The notes beneath the pieces were generated by a model. It worked only from the letters and a program-made list of their open reading frames with translations, made no database searches and was not told the origin of the DNA. The translations under genes and the position numbers were made by a program. Below are positions 23,815-36,094 of a stretch of 64,000 nucleotides of DNA, in pieces; the first letter of the stretch is position 1; every line of letters begins with the position of its first letter. Source of the DNA: Apodemus sylvaticus (taxonomy: Eukaryota; Chordata; Mammalia; Rodentia; Muridae); the NCBI RefSeq assembly GCF_947179515.1, contig NC_067477.1, positions 130,746,465-130,810,464 on the forward strand, in the 5' to 3' direction.

Positions 23815-23868
23815 AAACCCAGGTCCTCACATATGCTAAACAAACTCTCTACCACTGCCCTCCACTCC
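23815..23868 (-). mobile_element. B4/ID-type SINE fragment
   Basis: 'aacccaggtcctcacatatg' followed by 'caaactctctaccactg' is the reverse complement of the tRNA-derived head shared by ID and B4 SINEs. Confidence 0.58.
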
Positions 23869-24454
23869 TGCCATCACATGCCTTCTGATAAGAGTAAATA
23901 ACACCCTGTGTAATATTCTAAATTGTAATTTCTCAGCTTTATTCTTCCAGTTAATGTGATGTGTTAAGGAAAATAAGTCTTTCACATCAGGGAGTGTGTC
24001 AGTGAATCCAGACAACTACTTTGTTTATTGTTTATTAGCCTTCTGAAGACTGCAGGCATCTTTTACATCAAATGGGTGCATCTATTTGCACCTTTCATCC
24101 TACTTCATTGTCTGGAAGCATATCCAATTTATTTTAGAATGCATCAGGAAAAGTTGTGTCCTAAGTAGTCAGCAGTCTAAGGATGACCACTTAAAGCGAG
24201 AGGTGCTTTTCTGCATTGTAAAACTGTAATGCTTTCTTTTAGTGTGTTCCCCTCTCTCTCTTTCTTTGGAATCCATACAATGATTGAATTCACAATCTAT
24301 CTCTGCCCTGCGGGCAGGTTTCATACTGATTTCCAAGGAACAGAACTTTTAGTCAGTTCTGTTCTCGGGTGTTATTAATCACCGTCTAGAAGGTGGAGGC
24401 TTGCACTGAGGCAAAAACTGGAGGATCTACAGCTGGAGCTCTGCTGCCCTGAGG
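23869..24454. other. Unassigned intergenic sequence
   Basis: Nothing recognised. Confidence 0.55.
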
Positions 24455-24565
24455 TCCTTAGCTTTATCAGTTCACTCATCTGGGCATCAGTGTTCTGAAC
24501 TACAAAATAAGAAGCTAAGGTGGACAGTTTCTGTGGACTAGTTCCAGATCTAATTTCTATGCGTT
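24455..24565 (+). mobile_element. MIR-type ancient SINE
   Basis: 'ttcactcatctgggcatcag', then 'ctacaaaataagaagctaag' and 'ccagatctaatttctatg' follow the MIR order (cctcagtttc / tctgtaaaatg / ccagctctaaaattctatg) with many substitutions. MIRs predate the rodent radiation. Confidence 0.62.
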
Positions 24566-24678
24566 TTAAGAGATACTTAGGCTTCCATGTTTTGGCTCTG
24601 AAAATAAAAAGTGGAAAATGCTTACTCATCAAAGACTTGCAAATTTCAGTTTAACAGCTCAGAATACAACAGGCAAAC

Positions 24679-25098
24679 TGTTAGGGTTCTGTCAAGCCCT
24701 ACTCCTCAATTACCTGGCAACAACCAAGTATGCCCCTCCCCACAGTTGCCTGGCAACAGGCAGGAAGGCCTGGCATATAAAAGAAGATGCTACCCCCCCC
24801 ATTCCCTCTTATCTCTTATTCCTCTTACTCCTTTCTCCTACCCTCTCTCTGGCCCCTCTTGGGCTCTCCTCCCCTCCCCCCTCTCTCCACATGGTCATGG
24901 CCAGCCTACACTTCTCTACTCTCTCCCTCTCTCTGCCTTTCTCTGCCTCCACTACCCCATTAACTCCCATCCTCTGCCCCTGAAGAAACTCTACTCTATA
25001 CCATGTCTGTGTGTGTGTCTGGTCCTGCCTAGGTACCCCCTTCCCCCATACCGCCATATACCATTCTCTCTAAACCTCTTTTTTTTTTCTTTTTAATA
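24679..25098 (+). mobile_element. Rodent endogenous-retrovirus solo LTR (family unassigned)
   Basis: Starts with TG at 24679 ('tgttagggttctgtcaagcc'). It has two close copies of a 'cctggcaac' motif (24713 and 24749), a TATA box at 24775 and a long CT-rich stretch. Downstream it carries 'ccatgtctgtgtgtgtgtct' and 'ggtcctgcct', where I remember LTR copies of this family. The usual AATAAA position is decayed ('gaagaaactc'). No flanking viral genes are seen, so it is a solo LTR. The right end near a T-rich tract is approximate. Confidence 0.68.
24775..24782 (+). promoter_or_regulatory. TATA box of the LTR
   Basis: 'tataaaag' about 96 bp inside the LTR, preceded by the duplicated 'cctggcaac' motif and followed by a pyrimidine-rich stretch. 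This is the layout of an LTR U3 core promoter. Whether it is active is unknown. Confidence 0.55.
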
Positions 25099-25349
25099 CA
25101 TCTAGGAAGAGGGAATCCCAATTGAAGAACTGCTTTGGAGAACCACCATGAAATGATTCAGAGTTTTTCAAAATAGGTTTTTATAAAAGAAAGTTATCAG
25201 GGAATTGCAATCAATATGTCTATTTTAGTGGCTAGACCAGATGACAAAGACTAAGAGACAATATCATACACTAGTTAGGTAATCTTCTGATTTGTGCCTT
25301 CATTTCCCAGACAGGCTATTAAAAAATGTGTATTTTGTCATCAACTATT

Positions 25350-25367
25350 CCTCTGTGTATGTGTGTT

Positions 25368-25407
<40 letters not shown>

Positions 25408-25700
25408 TGTGTTTGTGCATGTCGTGAAAATCAGAGAAGAATGTCTCATGTTTTCCTTTCTTGTTCTCTGCCTTATTACCTTGGGACATGTTCTCTTGCC
25501 AAACTGGAAGCTCAATATTTCATCTTGACTGGCTCGCCAGGAATCTCCAAAGATCTGTCTATATGTAACCTCCAAAAACGTGGTTACAAGTACTTGCAGC
25601 CATGCCCAGCTTTGTATGTGGCTGCTGGAGATTAGAACCCAAGTTCTCCTGCTTCCCTGGGAAGGATGCTTAATCACTGAGCCATCGCCACAGCTCCAGT
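25350..25700 (-). mobile_element. B4-family SINE
   Basis: The GT-rich 3' tail (25355-25412) leads through 'ctctgccttattaccttggg' and 'ctggctcgccaggaatctcc' to 'gcttaatcactgagccatcg', the reverse complement of the tRNA-like head. The length of about 340 bp and order fit a B4/RSINE1 element on the minus strand. Confidence 0.75.
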
Positions 25701-27778
25701 TATTTCAATTAATAAAAATTGGTTTTGTGTACCTGAGATCTTTTCTGATCTTCTTTTCCAAGCTTGACTTCCCTTGAATGGATCAGAGGTTGAATTCCCA
25801 CACGCACACAGATAGAAACCTCAACACATGTAAAGAAAGAACAATAAAATAGGCCTCTCATTGTCTTAAGATTTTTTGCTAACCACCAGGGGCACACAAG
25901 CTTCACTATCTCAATTTTAACCCAGGGGATTTTAATATGTTTATGCCTGAATATTGGAGAACTCCTATATTCTTGTACCTTATTTTCCTTGCATGTTTGT
26001 TAATCTTTTTTCTCACTAGGCAGCCAACAATGAGTAATTTATTGCCTGTAAAATAAACTTCTTGTTTGGAAGGTAGAAATTTTTAGGATACAAGAAAAGA
26101 ATAACGTTTGCTTAGGGAGAACAAGGTAGTGATTTTGCCTTTCAGTACAGACTGATGGAGTCCATTTTTGTGCTATGTCGTAGGATATAATAATGTATTT
26201 GGTCAGCTTTGTCCCCGAAGAGTTATTGACAGGATTGTTCAGAAGTTGTATTTTTCCATTATTATCGTCACATAATAGAGTTCTCTCTTCAAACAAAATA
26301 TGCTGGGAAGAAATCCATTATGATGCTGTAATGAATGTCCTTTACCCAATGCAGGATGAAGAGTCAAAGCTGTAGCTCCTATCTTTCATCTGTGCTAGGA
26401 AAAAACATCCTCCTCTCTTTCCCAGCACAGGGGCACAGGAGGCCTGCTGCTGGCACCTCTCATCCTAAAGGGGAACTCCCTCTATAGCATTCAGATAGCT
26501 CTCAAACTTTCCAAAACTTCTCCCACAGTGTTCTATTGACCAAATCCCTTCTTCCCTCATTGATCTTCATCTTTTTACTGCTTCTAACACTAAGCAGAAA
26601 TCATTTCCCTCCCCCCCCCATGCTTGCCTTGGCCCTGGTGTCACAGCCGGGATTAGCTTCTCTTTGCCTCCTAGCACCTTAACTATTTGTTCTTGCCAAA
26701 CTCTACTAGTGAGCATTCTACCTTTGTCCTCTTAGATACCATGTGTTATCTAACAATCTGAGTTAATATTCTTCCCACTGAGAAGTTTTGTCCAGTGTCT
26801 TTGTGTAGAAACACGCAGATCAATATGTTCATTCCTGGACAATCTCCTGAGCATATAGACCCAGTACTGCTAGATAACAACCTCTGTAGACACATTTCTT
26901 ATTTGTCACAATTGAAATTTGCTACAGTCTCCAACTTCCTCCTAACCAAATTTGTTTCTTTCTCCTTCCTTTAATAATATTACCATAAACCCAATACATT
27001 TAAATGAGGGGTGAAAACTGAGCTCCGTCTGAGCCCTTTACACAAATACAGTGTGCTAACATTTGAGTTTGACAGTAACGGATAAAAGGCAATGTGCAAG
27101 TCTGAGAAGAGTATGAAAGAGCATTCTAAAAATGGACCAGGACGTTTTTTAAAAGTCATTGAGCTGAACATGCATTTTCACGTTTTCTTTCATTTAAAGT
27201 TCACTTTTAAAAGAAAGTCAGCAGTGGTAAGGAAATCATTGAGTCATTAAATAGCATAATGTGTTTGGAGACTGATAAGAAAATAGATTTGGTTGAATTA
27301 TAAGGGTAAAACGGACACTGGCATGTGATGAAGTAGATATAAACTGAAACCATATAGTGAGGCATTTTGCAGATCATGATAAAGCCTTTTAATTCAATAT
27401 ATGAGCAATACCAGATCTCCCATGATCCTCAGCAAACTGTAGCAACCATCACTTGTCTCTGCTGGCTTCCAAATTTTCACTTTCCATTTCCTGAACCATT
27501 CATGTGTCACTTACCTAGAAGAGACCTATTGTGCATGCTGTGTAAGTTCAAGGGACCCTAGGAGTATAGTGCCACCCTCAAATAAATCTCAGTAAGACTG
27601 TGGTGAATATAGGCTTTCTGGAAAAAATTTTTAAATGTCTTTGAAGTCATCCCCTCCCACTGAAACTGTATTCATTGGTAGGTAGGAGACTCCTCTCTAC
27701 TAATTAGGGCATATCATCTCTCTGACCACAGTAACAGTCCAAGGCTAGACATGATTCAATAAAGAACCTATGTAAATC

Positions 27779-27779
<1 letters not shown>
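25701..27779. other. Unassigned intergenic sequence
   Basis: About 2 kb without recognised repeats or genes. It includes a CT-rich patch and C run near 26612-26620. Confidence 0.55.

Positions 27780-27816
<37 letters not shown>
27780..27816. repeat. (AT)n microsatellite
   Basis: About 18 AT dinucleotides. Confidence 0.96.
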
Positions 27817-27818
<2 letters not shown>

Positions 27819-27844
27819 TAGACTATTTAGGGGAATATATGGTC

Positions 27845-29291
27845 ATTTTCTATTGATTTTTTTTCTTTTATTATTTTCTATATTCTTGTTTACATTACAA
27901 ATGATTTTCCCTTTCCCGGTTCCCCCCTCCCCATAAGTCCCATAAGCCCTCTTCCCTTCACTCATTCCCCAATCAACCCCCTCCCACTTCTCTGTCCTGG
28001 CAATCCCCTACAATGCCGGATCAAGCCTTTCTAGGACCAGGGCCCTCTCCTTCCTTCTTCTTGGGAATGATTTGATATGTGAGTTGTGTCTTGGGTATTC
28101 AGAGCTTCTGTGCTAATATCCAATTATCAGTGACTGCATTCCATGTGTGTTCTTTTTTGAATGAATTACCTCACTTAGGATGGCATTTTCCAGTTCCAAC
28201 TATTTGCTTAAGAATTTCATGAATTCATGGTTTTTAATTGCTGAATAGTATTCTATTGTGTACCACATTTTCTGTATCTATTCCTCAATTGAGGGACATC
28301 TGGGTTCTTTCCAGCTTCTGGCTATTATTAATAAGGCTGCTATGAACATAGTGGAGCATGTGTCCTTCTTGAATGCCAAAGAATCCTCTGGGTATATGCC
28401 CAGGAGTGGCATAGCAGGGTCCTCCGGAAGTGTCATGCCCAGTTTTCTGAGAAACTGCCAGACTGATTTCCAGAGAGGTTGTACCAACTTGCATTCCCAC
28501 TAGAAGTGGAGGAGTGTTCCTCTTTCTCCACATCCTCCCCAACACTGCTGTCTCCTGAATTTTTAATCTTAGCCATTCTGACTGGTGTGAGGTAAAATCT
28601 TAGGGTTGTTTTGATTTCACTTGACAAAATTCAGCATCCTTTCATGCTAAAAATCTTGGAAAGAACAGGAATTCAAGGCCCATACCTAAACATAGTTAAA
28701 ACAATATACAGTAAACCGGTAGCCAACAATCAAACTAAATGTAGAGAAACGTGAAGCAATCCCACTAAATTCAGGGACTAGACAAGGCTGCCCCCTCTCT
28801 CCATATCTTTTCAATATAGTACTTGAAGTCCTAGCTAGAGCAATTAGACAAAATAAGGAGATCAAAGGGATACAAATTGGAAAGGAAGAAGTCAAACTAT
28901 CACTATTTGCAGATGATATGATAGTATACTTAAGTGATCCAAAAAACTCTACCAGAAAACTCCTACAACTGTTAACTTCAGCAAAATGGCTGGTTATAAA
29001 ATCAACTCAAGCAAATCAGTAGCCTTCCTATACTCAAAGGATAAGCAGGCTGAGAAAGAAGTTAGGGAAATGAAACCCTTCACAATAGCCACAAACAATA
29101 TAAAGTATTTTGGTGTGCATCTAACCAAACAAGTGAAAGATCTGTATGACAAGAACTTCAGGTCTCTGAAGAAGGAAATTGAAGAAGACCTCAGAAAATG
29201 GAAAAATCTTCCATGCCCATGGATTGGCAGGATTAATACAGTAAAAATGACCATCTTGCCAAAAGCAATATACAGATTTTCTATTTATTTT
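27845..29291 (-). mobile_element. L1 insertion with inverted reverse-transcriptase segment and target-site duplication
   Basis: 27861-28620 is minus-strand L1 (3' UTR then ORF2 C-terminus). At about 28621 the strand flips, and 28621-29280 reads plus through the ORF2 reverse-transcriptase region. The L1 sequence between the two parts is missing. Flanks 'attttctattgatttt' (27845-27860) and 'attttctatttatttt' (29276-29291) differ at one base and are taken as the target-site duplication. This is the complete architecture of a twin-primed insertion, with the second cDNA reaching far upstream. Confidence 0.92.
28640..29279 (+). pseudogene. LINE-1 ORF2 reverse-transcriptase fragment
   Basis: Conceptual translation gives the RT core with the catalytic FADD motif at 28906-28917 ('LFADDMIVYLSDP'). 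After a frame slip near 28980 it continues as 'AGYKINSSKSVAFLYSKDKQ' and 'VKMTILPKAIYRFSIYF' up to 29279. In ORF2p this domain copies L1 RNA into DNA at the nicked target. Here it is an inverted, N- and C-terminally truncated relic in at least two frames. The frame running on to 29357 leaves the element at about 29280 and the remainder is flanking DNA. Confidence 0.9.
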
Positions 29292-32200
29292 AACTGTAAA
29301 AGTATACTAGATGAGCTATTTGTAAATAGTTTATCCCCAGGTGGAGTTCCAGAATGAAGTCAGAATGATGTAAAGCATGAGATAATCACACCCGGCCTGG
29401 CCCTGGGTCAAATGGGAAATATATTGCAGTAAATACATGTTCCCTACCTGAGTAAACCTATAATCTGTCTGTGGATACAGGACAATAACCACAGAGTAAG
29501 ATCAGCTGGAAGCCAAACATTAGATATTTGTACCTGCCATCCTTATTGCAAGGAGTCAAAAAAAGCAAGAGAGATTGACTCACCCTTTAAGACAAGCTTG
29601 AGACTCTCCATCCTGCATGAGTAGGGGCACGGAGTAGAGTTGAGAGGCTTCTCCTTATGTCAGGATTTCAGGCTTTCACTTGCCACTCTTAGTTCTTTCT
29701 CCCCAGAAGTCTACATTCTCAAATACTAATGGGTAAAATATTCTTACCCCCTACCCTGCTCTGGCTTTATTAGGAATTGTCTTACAATCTCATTTTTCTG
29801 TAGAACCCAAGAGGTGTTGGTGTACTGGCTTTAGAACACTTTGACAGGCAGTGAAAAATTCTGAAAAATACTCATGATTGGATTCCAGTACAGGAGTGGT
29901 GGCTGCAAAAACGTGCTTCCAAAAATGAAAGTCAGGAGACCATTCAACTAAGACTGCAGAACTGAGAAAGGGTGTACGAGGGGGAGGGGAATATCAAGAT
30001 GGAAAAAAATAAAACCCAGCATGTAAGAAACACCAAGTGATAGAGAAAAGCAATGAGAGGAAAAATTGTATTTCATTTGTGTTATATCATACTGAGTATC
30101 TGAGGAGAGGGTGGGGGTACAAAATGGAAACTCCAAAGGAGCCTGAGGATTGAGCCCCACACCGAGAGGAAATGAGTGGAGGACCAGAACTGTCACATCC
30201 TGTAAAGAACTGCTTCTCTCTAGCTCGTGCTGGAACTGATAAAGGGGCCATCTGCTTATAATGCTCGTTCCGTGAGTGGCTGGTGCCCAGAAATTTCCAT
30301 GCCTTCCAGAAAAGTCATTTTTACACTGTACCTGACAGACAGAGCATGTGTTTGTGCTAAAAACACTGCAGGAAAGGGAGACAAACAGGAATCAGAAAAG
30401 CCTGACCTTGAGGGGAGACTGCCATGAACCCTACAGAGGTTATGTTAGACAGCTAGGGGCAGTGGGATGTGGAGCAACCTACTAGAAACAACCTATTAGA
30501 CACATGGTGGGCAAGAGCATCTGTTTGGGGTTGCTTCGGGACGAGGCAAGGCATGGTAGCCTCACTCATTGCTTTAAAGTTGATTTATTTCCTTCAATAA
30601 AAGAAGTAAAGGCAACATTAACTTTGAAAATCCTAGGAGGGATCCTATCCAAATGAATAAAAGCAAACTAGCTTACAAAGTTCCTTTAAAACCTGACCAT
30701 ATCTTTGTCACCAATCCCTCCTCATGCGTTCCTTCCTAACATTCACAAGCTTTAACAATCTACAGATGAATTATTTCATAAAGTGCCTCCAGGCACATGG
30801 ATATGTGTTTGTGTAGCCCATAATATAGTTTCCAAGGTTTTCCATATTGACTAAAGATAGATAAAGTGGTTTTTCTTACGACCAGACAAAATTTAAAAAC
30901 ATGAAATGTTAATAAGCCTCGAGGGATAGAACGAGAGTCTAAAGATGGTCCTGTCATTTGAACAGAGATGCTTATGCAAGATTTCACACTCAGTGGCTCC
31001 CTGTGGAACGTGCTGAATTAGAGCATTAGCCTATGGTGTAATTACCTCAGGCTATGTGAAGGGAAATGTTTATAAATACTCTAGTAGAATGTGTCCACCA
31101 TGTTTATTGGAAGGGTGATTCAGGGTTCTTAGAGCATTTTCCATCAAGCATTTCTTCGTGGTCTTTAGTATTAGGAACACTTGTTCTTCAGCTAACAAAA
31201 CTGGTCTGCACTCACAAGTACAGAGTCTGGAAGCAAGTGTGGGTCCTATTCAGTGTGAGCATATATGACTTTTGAAAAGGGTGCAGGAGACAGTAAATGT
31301 TTTCATCTTATAGGTCATCCTCTATCAGAGACACTAAGGTCTGCCTTTGTAATGCAGGGATACCCTCAGACAGTGCAAGGATGAATGGGGTGTGTACACA
31401 CACCAATGAAGTGTTATTGACAAATGAGACGGTGGGCCGGCCTTGGCTTACCTGCTGCAGTTTATCCACCGTGTTCTCTAGCTTTTGTACATCTCAACAG
31501 TGGTTCTCTTCTTCCCTTCACCGCCTTTCTCTCCTTCATCCAGCTTCCTTTTTCCCTGTTTGGATGTTACACTTATGTATTTAAGTTATTTGCCACTTTT
31601 TACAAAATTTTGATGTTTTTCTGGTTTATTATGAAAAGAGTATGTAACAAAGTCTTCAATATAAATTTTTAAGTTGATTGATTGCCTCTAATCTTACCTC
31701 ACAGTTATATTCAAATAAGAGTTAACAGAGTTTAAAGGACAACAAACACAATAGATTGTATTAGGTATATTTCATATACCTAATATATATGCTCTAAGAA
31801 ACCTCAATCACCCTTCCACTAGACACAGTGGACAAACTTACTAGAGAACTTATTAAAATATTAATAGATTATATTAGGAAGTTTTAAAGTTATAAAGTAG
31901 ATTTTTATTTTTAGGTTTTTCTCTTTATTTTATGTGTTTTATACATATAAAAATTTAGAGAAGGTCCTCCTCATGAGGTAATGACTGGGAAGAGAAAAAA
32001 AGTGGGATGAAGGCACTAAATATAAGAAGTAACAAAGATGTAAGAATCCAAACAGCAGCCACATCATCTTGTTTATTATATGTGATATAGTGATAGTTAT
32101 AGCTTCCTGGCTTTTATTAGTATATCTTTATATTCCATTAAATTTATTTAGAATATTCTGTGTTCCACATAATTAGTCTCAAGGTAGTTTTTCATTCATC

Positions 32201-32389
32201 TCTGTCCTTAACCCTTTACATATTAATTCAAACAATAAATATTATCAGATGATAATAAAGAGTAATATATGACAAATATTGCTGCACAATGGGTGTAGTG
32301 ATAAAGAAAATGACACCTGTTTTGTAGCATTTGTCAATGGAGACAGACAATGAAGGAGAGAAAAATAATTCTGCCCTAAGGAGCATACA
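29292..32389. other. Unassigned intergenic sequence
   Basis: About 3 kb in which I recognise no repeat family or exon. Frames up to 95 codons lack domain features. It is the longest repeat-poor stretch with moderate GC in the window (29340-31580). Confidence 0.5.
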
Positions 32390-32930
32390 GGGAAAGACTT
32401 GGTGAAAAAGAAAAGACAGTGTCAGAGCTGTCATGCTCTGCTTGGTACAGTCATAAATGAAACATTAGAGCAAGGCACACAGATATCTGAGGGAGAAGAA
32501 TCCATGGGAAGGAAACAAAGTGCACAGTTTTAAAAAGTAGAGGCATAGGATCCAGAAAACAGATTTTGGTTAGAGAAAACATAAAAATTAATTTAACATT
32601 TATCAAATTTGGATGAAGTAGGAAATAATAGAATGGGGAAGAAAATCGGGTGTCCTTTACTTTCAGCATATCGAATTTTAAATGGCTCATTGGACAGTCA
32701 AGTGGAAATGTTGAATTCACAATTAGAGTTCAGAGACTCAGATAGATGCCAAGACCAGAAATGTACATTTGAGTGTAAGCAAGATATTGGGGGGGGGGGC
32801 ATTTTAAAGTCAAAGATGGGAATTGGGGATTTCAAGAAGTCTGAAGGCTGAACTCTGAGCTACTCCAGCTGTAAAGGATGTGAAGTGAATGTGATGAATT
32901 TAGGAAGAATTCTATTGAGCATTGGTAGTG
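32390..32930 (+). mobile_element. Ancient mammalian interspersed repeat (family unassigned)
   Basis: 'ttggacagtcaagtggaaat', 'gttcagagactcagatagat' and 'ggctgaactctgagctactc' follow the order of a mammal-wide medium-reiterated repeat that I remember but cannot name with certainty. A nine-base G run sits at about 32791. Confidence 0.42.
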
Positions 32931-33119
32931 AAGTAGGAAGGACATGAAGAAATATGCAAATAATTTCAAAATTCCAAGACTTCTTTCTGTGTGTGGCTGG
33001 TGAGGTCATACACTCTAGAGGACACACTACTGCCACTTTCCTAAGTCAGCACAATGTCTAACTGCATTCTCTATGCTCATCCTAATACCCACAGAATAGT
33101 GTCACCCCCGTCATGAAAC

Positions 33120-33868
33120 AAACCTTTCAGAAGCAGACAGAGTCTTGCAGAAATACACATACAGTCAAAATGCAGAGAGCAACTGTAAGGTGTCTAGGCC
33201 AACGGATACATCTATAACACAATCCTACACCTAAGGTTCCAGGACAATCAGGAAAAGAAAGGACAGAATGATAGTGAGAACCAGAGAACCAGAGCATCAG
33301 GGCAAGATAGCACCTTCTATTTACAAATGGGAAGTTACACCCATGGAATATCAACAATATGGCTGCCTAAAATATATATATATATAGCTGCCTAAACAAG
33401 ACCCACTCAATGACTCCAGATGACATACCAACGTGTGTGAGGGACTTTTCAAGTATTTTTCCCTACATGAAGAGCTACAGACAGTTAATGACTGCTGAGA
33501 GATAATCTGTTTTCTCCAGGAATAACTGTACTGATTAACCAATCAATAAGTAGTCAGTCCCAAACAATAACACTAAATGGACACAAGAAGTGTCTGTCTG
33601 TCCTATATCTGTCTCTCTCTCAATCTCTCTGTCTCTCTCTCTCAATATTTCTGTCTATCTAAATCTCTCCGTGGCTCTCTGTCTCTGTCTGTCTTTGTGT
33701 ATGTGTGTGTATGTGTATGTGTGTTTAAAAAATAATAACTAAAAAATGAGGTCATGAATATGAACAAGAGTTGGGGAGCAGGATGAGTTGGTAGGAGGAG
33801 AAGGACAGGTAGAAATGTTAATGTGATTTTATGTGTGAAAGTCTCAGAAAAACAAAATTATTAAAAAT
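33120..33868 (+). mobile_element. Lx-type L1 3' UTR and 3' end
   Basis: Contains 'atgcagagagcaactgtaag', 'atacatctataacacaatcc', 'acacccatggaatatcaaca' and 'gaagagctacagacagttaa', then an expanded CT/GT stretch, 'gaggtcatgaatatgaacaa' and an A-rich end. This is the full order of the Lx 3' region. Confidence 0.82.
33594..33725. repeat. TCTG/TC/TG compound microsatellite inside the Lx 3' end
   Basis: Imperfect TCTG and TC steps pass into GT-rich sequence, occupying the position where other Lx copies carry a dinucleotide run. Confidence 0.9.
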
Positions 33869-33924
33869 TAATTGTTTCAAAGAAAAGTAAATACTTGTGC
33901 CAAGAACTGCTAGTAGGTCAAAGA

Positions 33925-33995
33925 AGGTCAAGCTGGAGAGATGGCTTTGTCAACATAAAGGTTGTTTATGCGCTTTACTGGAGCACTGAGGACAA
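33925..33995 (+). mobile_element. B2/B3 SINE head fragment
   Basis: 'aagctggagagatggctttg' and 'actggagcactgaggac' recall the B2/B3 tRNA-like head. It is short and decayed. Confidence 0.45.
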
Positions 33996-35154
33996 AGTTT
34001 CTTTTAGAAAGACCAAGAATAGGATGAGATAAAATTGAACATAGAAAACAAAGAAATTTTTCAAGGTGTTTTGGTCTCCAAAAGAGCAGCAGAGACATAG
34101 ACAAACCAGAGGAGGACAAAACTCATACACTCTTTATAAAGGTAGGCTACTGATGTGCACCAACGTAAAAGTAGGTCATACAGGGAAAATGTTATCTCGT
34201 GCTGTGCCCAATCTTCTCCTGTTTTTCTCTATTTCTGTCCTGTGAATCCCACACTCCTACATACTTAGGTCAGTGTCTGGGCCCTGAACACACTACCTGT
34301 GCTACACTGAATAAAATATCTCAAGAATAAAGAAGAGAACCTGTTCTTTGAATGACTGTCTGGCCATCAATAGATGGTGGGCACTAAGACATGTTTTGTT
34401 AATTTCATTCCTGATCAATAATTCATAACAAACCTTATAGTCTTAAAATAAATGATATCTAACATAGTACTACACCTACACCTCATCTCCTACACCACTC
34501 TACGCTTAGAAGCAGTCATACCTCTCTATGAAGGATTTCCTGAATCTGAAAACCAAAGTTAAGACAAGGAATTGCTACTAGGACCCTATCTTTTCTTTTT
34601 ACAAGTGTACCCATGATAAATGAAACAGGAGAATAACAATGACTTTGGACCTACCTTGATGTTTACGTATTTACTGTTCCCTACGCTATTATGCATAACC
34701 ATTGTGCTAAGCATTCTAGATCAGAAAAAGCAGAATGATGACAAGCAGATTACAATCCCTCTGTGATAGTTACCTATAGAATTTCAGACATTCCTATGCA
34801 ATAATTGTTTGTATCAAATAAGAACTTTACCACAAGAGGAAAATGCTCTGCTATTGTCTTTAGCAGTGATATGGGAAAATAACTATCAACAGACTATAAA
34901 GGTCAAATTGACATACTGCTATTCTACCTGGAGATATAATATTTGCATTTGTATCATTATACTTAAACAACATTTCTAATAAAAGTAATAATTCAAGAGA
35001 AAAAAGTGACATTTATAACTACATAATCATTATTGTATGAAAATGACCAGGTTTTCCAAAGACTAGGTTATACCTGTTCACAAAGTAAAATGATGAGTAC
35101 CCTCATTTTGGATTGTTGCATGTCTAGATTTGTATAATTGAAAAGTATATTTAA
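33996..35154. other. Unassigned intergenic sequence
   Basis: Nothing recognised. Confidence 0.55.
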
Positions 35155-35295
35155 AGGCCAGGCATGGGCACATACAATTTTTATTCCAGCATTTGGGAGG
35201 AAGGAGGATCTCTGTGAGTTACAGGCCAGTCTTGTCTACAAGAGTTCCAGAATAGTCAGTCAAGGATATGTAGAAAGCCCTGTCTAAAAAAGAAA
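35155..35295 (+). mobile_element. B1 SINE
   Basis: 'ggccaggcatgggcacatac', 'ccagcatttgggaggaagga', 'gatctctgtgagttacaggc' and 'aaagccctgtctaaaaaaga' follow B1 (7SL-derived) order with moderate divergence. An A-rich tail passes into an AGAGAC array. Confidence 0.88.
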
Positions 35296-35388
35296 GAGAA
35301 AGGGAGAAAGAGACATGGAGACAGAGAGACAGAGAGACAAAGAGACAGAGACAGAGAGACAAAGAGACAGAGAGACAGAGACAGAGAA
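35296..35388. repeat. (AGAGAC)n-type microsatellite
   Basis: Grows out of the B1 A-rich tail and consists of GAGACA/GAGACAAA steps. Confidence 0.93.
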
Positions 35389-35467
35389 CTAAAATACTGA
35401 AATTAATGCAGTAGCTTGCAAACTTAATTACCTTTTTTAATAGTGTTATCTCTATTACTTGAGTATA

Positions 35468-35470
<3 letters not shown>

Positions 35471-35516
<46 letters not shown>
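35471..35516. repeat. (GT)n microsatellite
   Basis: 23 perfect GT dinucleotides. Confidence 0.97.
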
Positions 35517-35519
<3 letters not shown>

Positions 35520-35599
35520 GACATTTATGGGCCTGGTAAAAATTAGATAAGTGCAATCTCATGCAATTCTCTCTTTCTCAGTTGTAAGATGAGTACTTC

Positions 35600-35712
35600 A
35601 ATAGATAGATAGATGGACAGACAGACATACAGATAGATAGATACACGGATAGAAAAATACACAGATGGATGGATGGATGGATGAATGGATGGATGGATGG
35701 ATGGATGGAAAA

Positions 35713-35770
<58 letters not shown>

Positions 35771-35821
35771 GATAGAAAGAAAGATAGATAGATAGATGGA
35801 TAGATAGATAGATAGATAAAA
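35600..35821. repeat. Compound GATA/GGAT tetranucleotide array
   Basis: GATA/GACA steps, a (GGAT) block at about 35665-35708, and a clean (GATA) block at about 35713-35770, then variant steps. Confidence 0.96.
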
Positions 35822-36094
35822 AATAAAATAAAAAAATGCTTTATGAAGGTATTAAAACTTTATCATAGTGATACAGAAAGGCCTACCTAAAGTTGAATTG
35901 AATCATATCAATTTTACTTTTAATAAATTAAAATATGCAAATAAAGAGAACTGAGTGAAAGCTGTTTAATTTTTATTTAAAGTTATTCATTTTCTTACAA
36001 AGACTAGAACCAAAATGGAAAGGCTAATAGGAAACATTCCACAAAAGCTAATATTATTTCAAAGTAGAAAATTTGAGGACTGCCTCATTCTTTC
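35822..36094. other. Unassigned AT-rich sequence
   Basis: Nothing recognised. Confidence 0.55.

Noticed and set aside
24611..25096. 161-codon and 121-codon frames
   Set aside because: They lie inside the CT-rich part of a solo LTR; the Pro/Leu/Ser-rich composition follows from the base composition.
32788..32801. G-run as a G-quadruplex
   Set aside because: A single uninterrupted G run without the four separated tracts needed for a canonical quadruplex.
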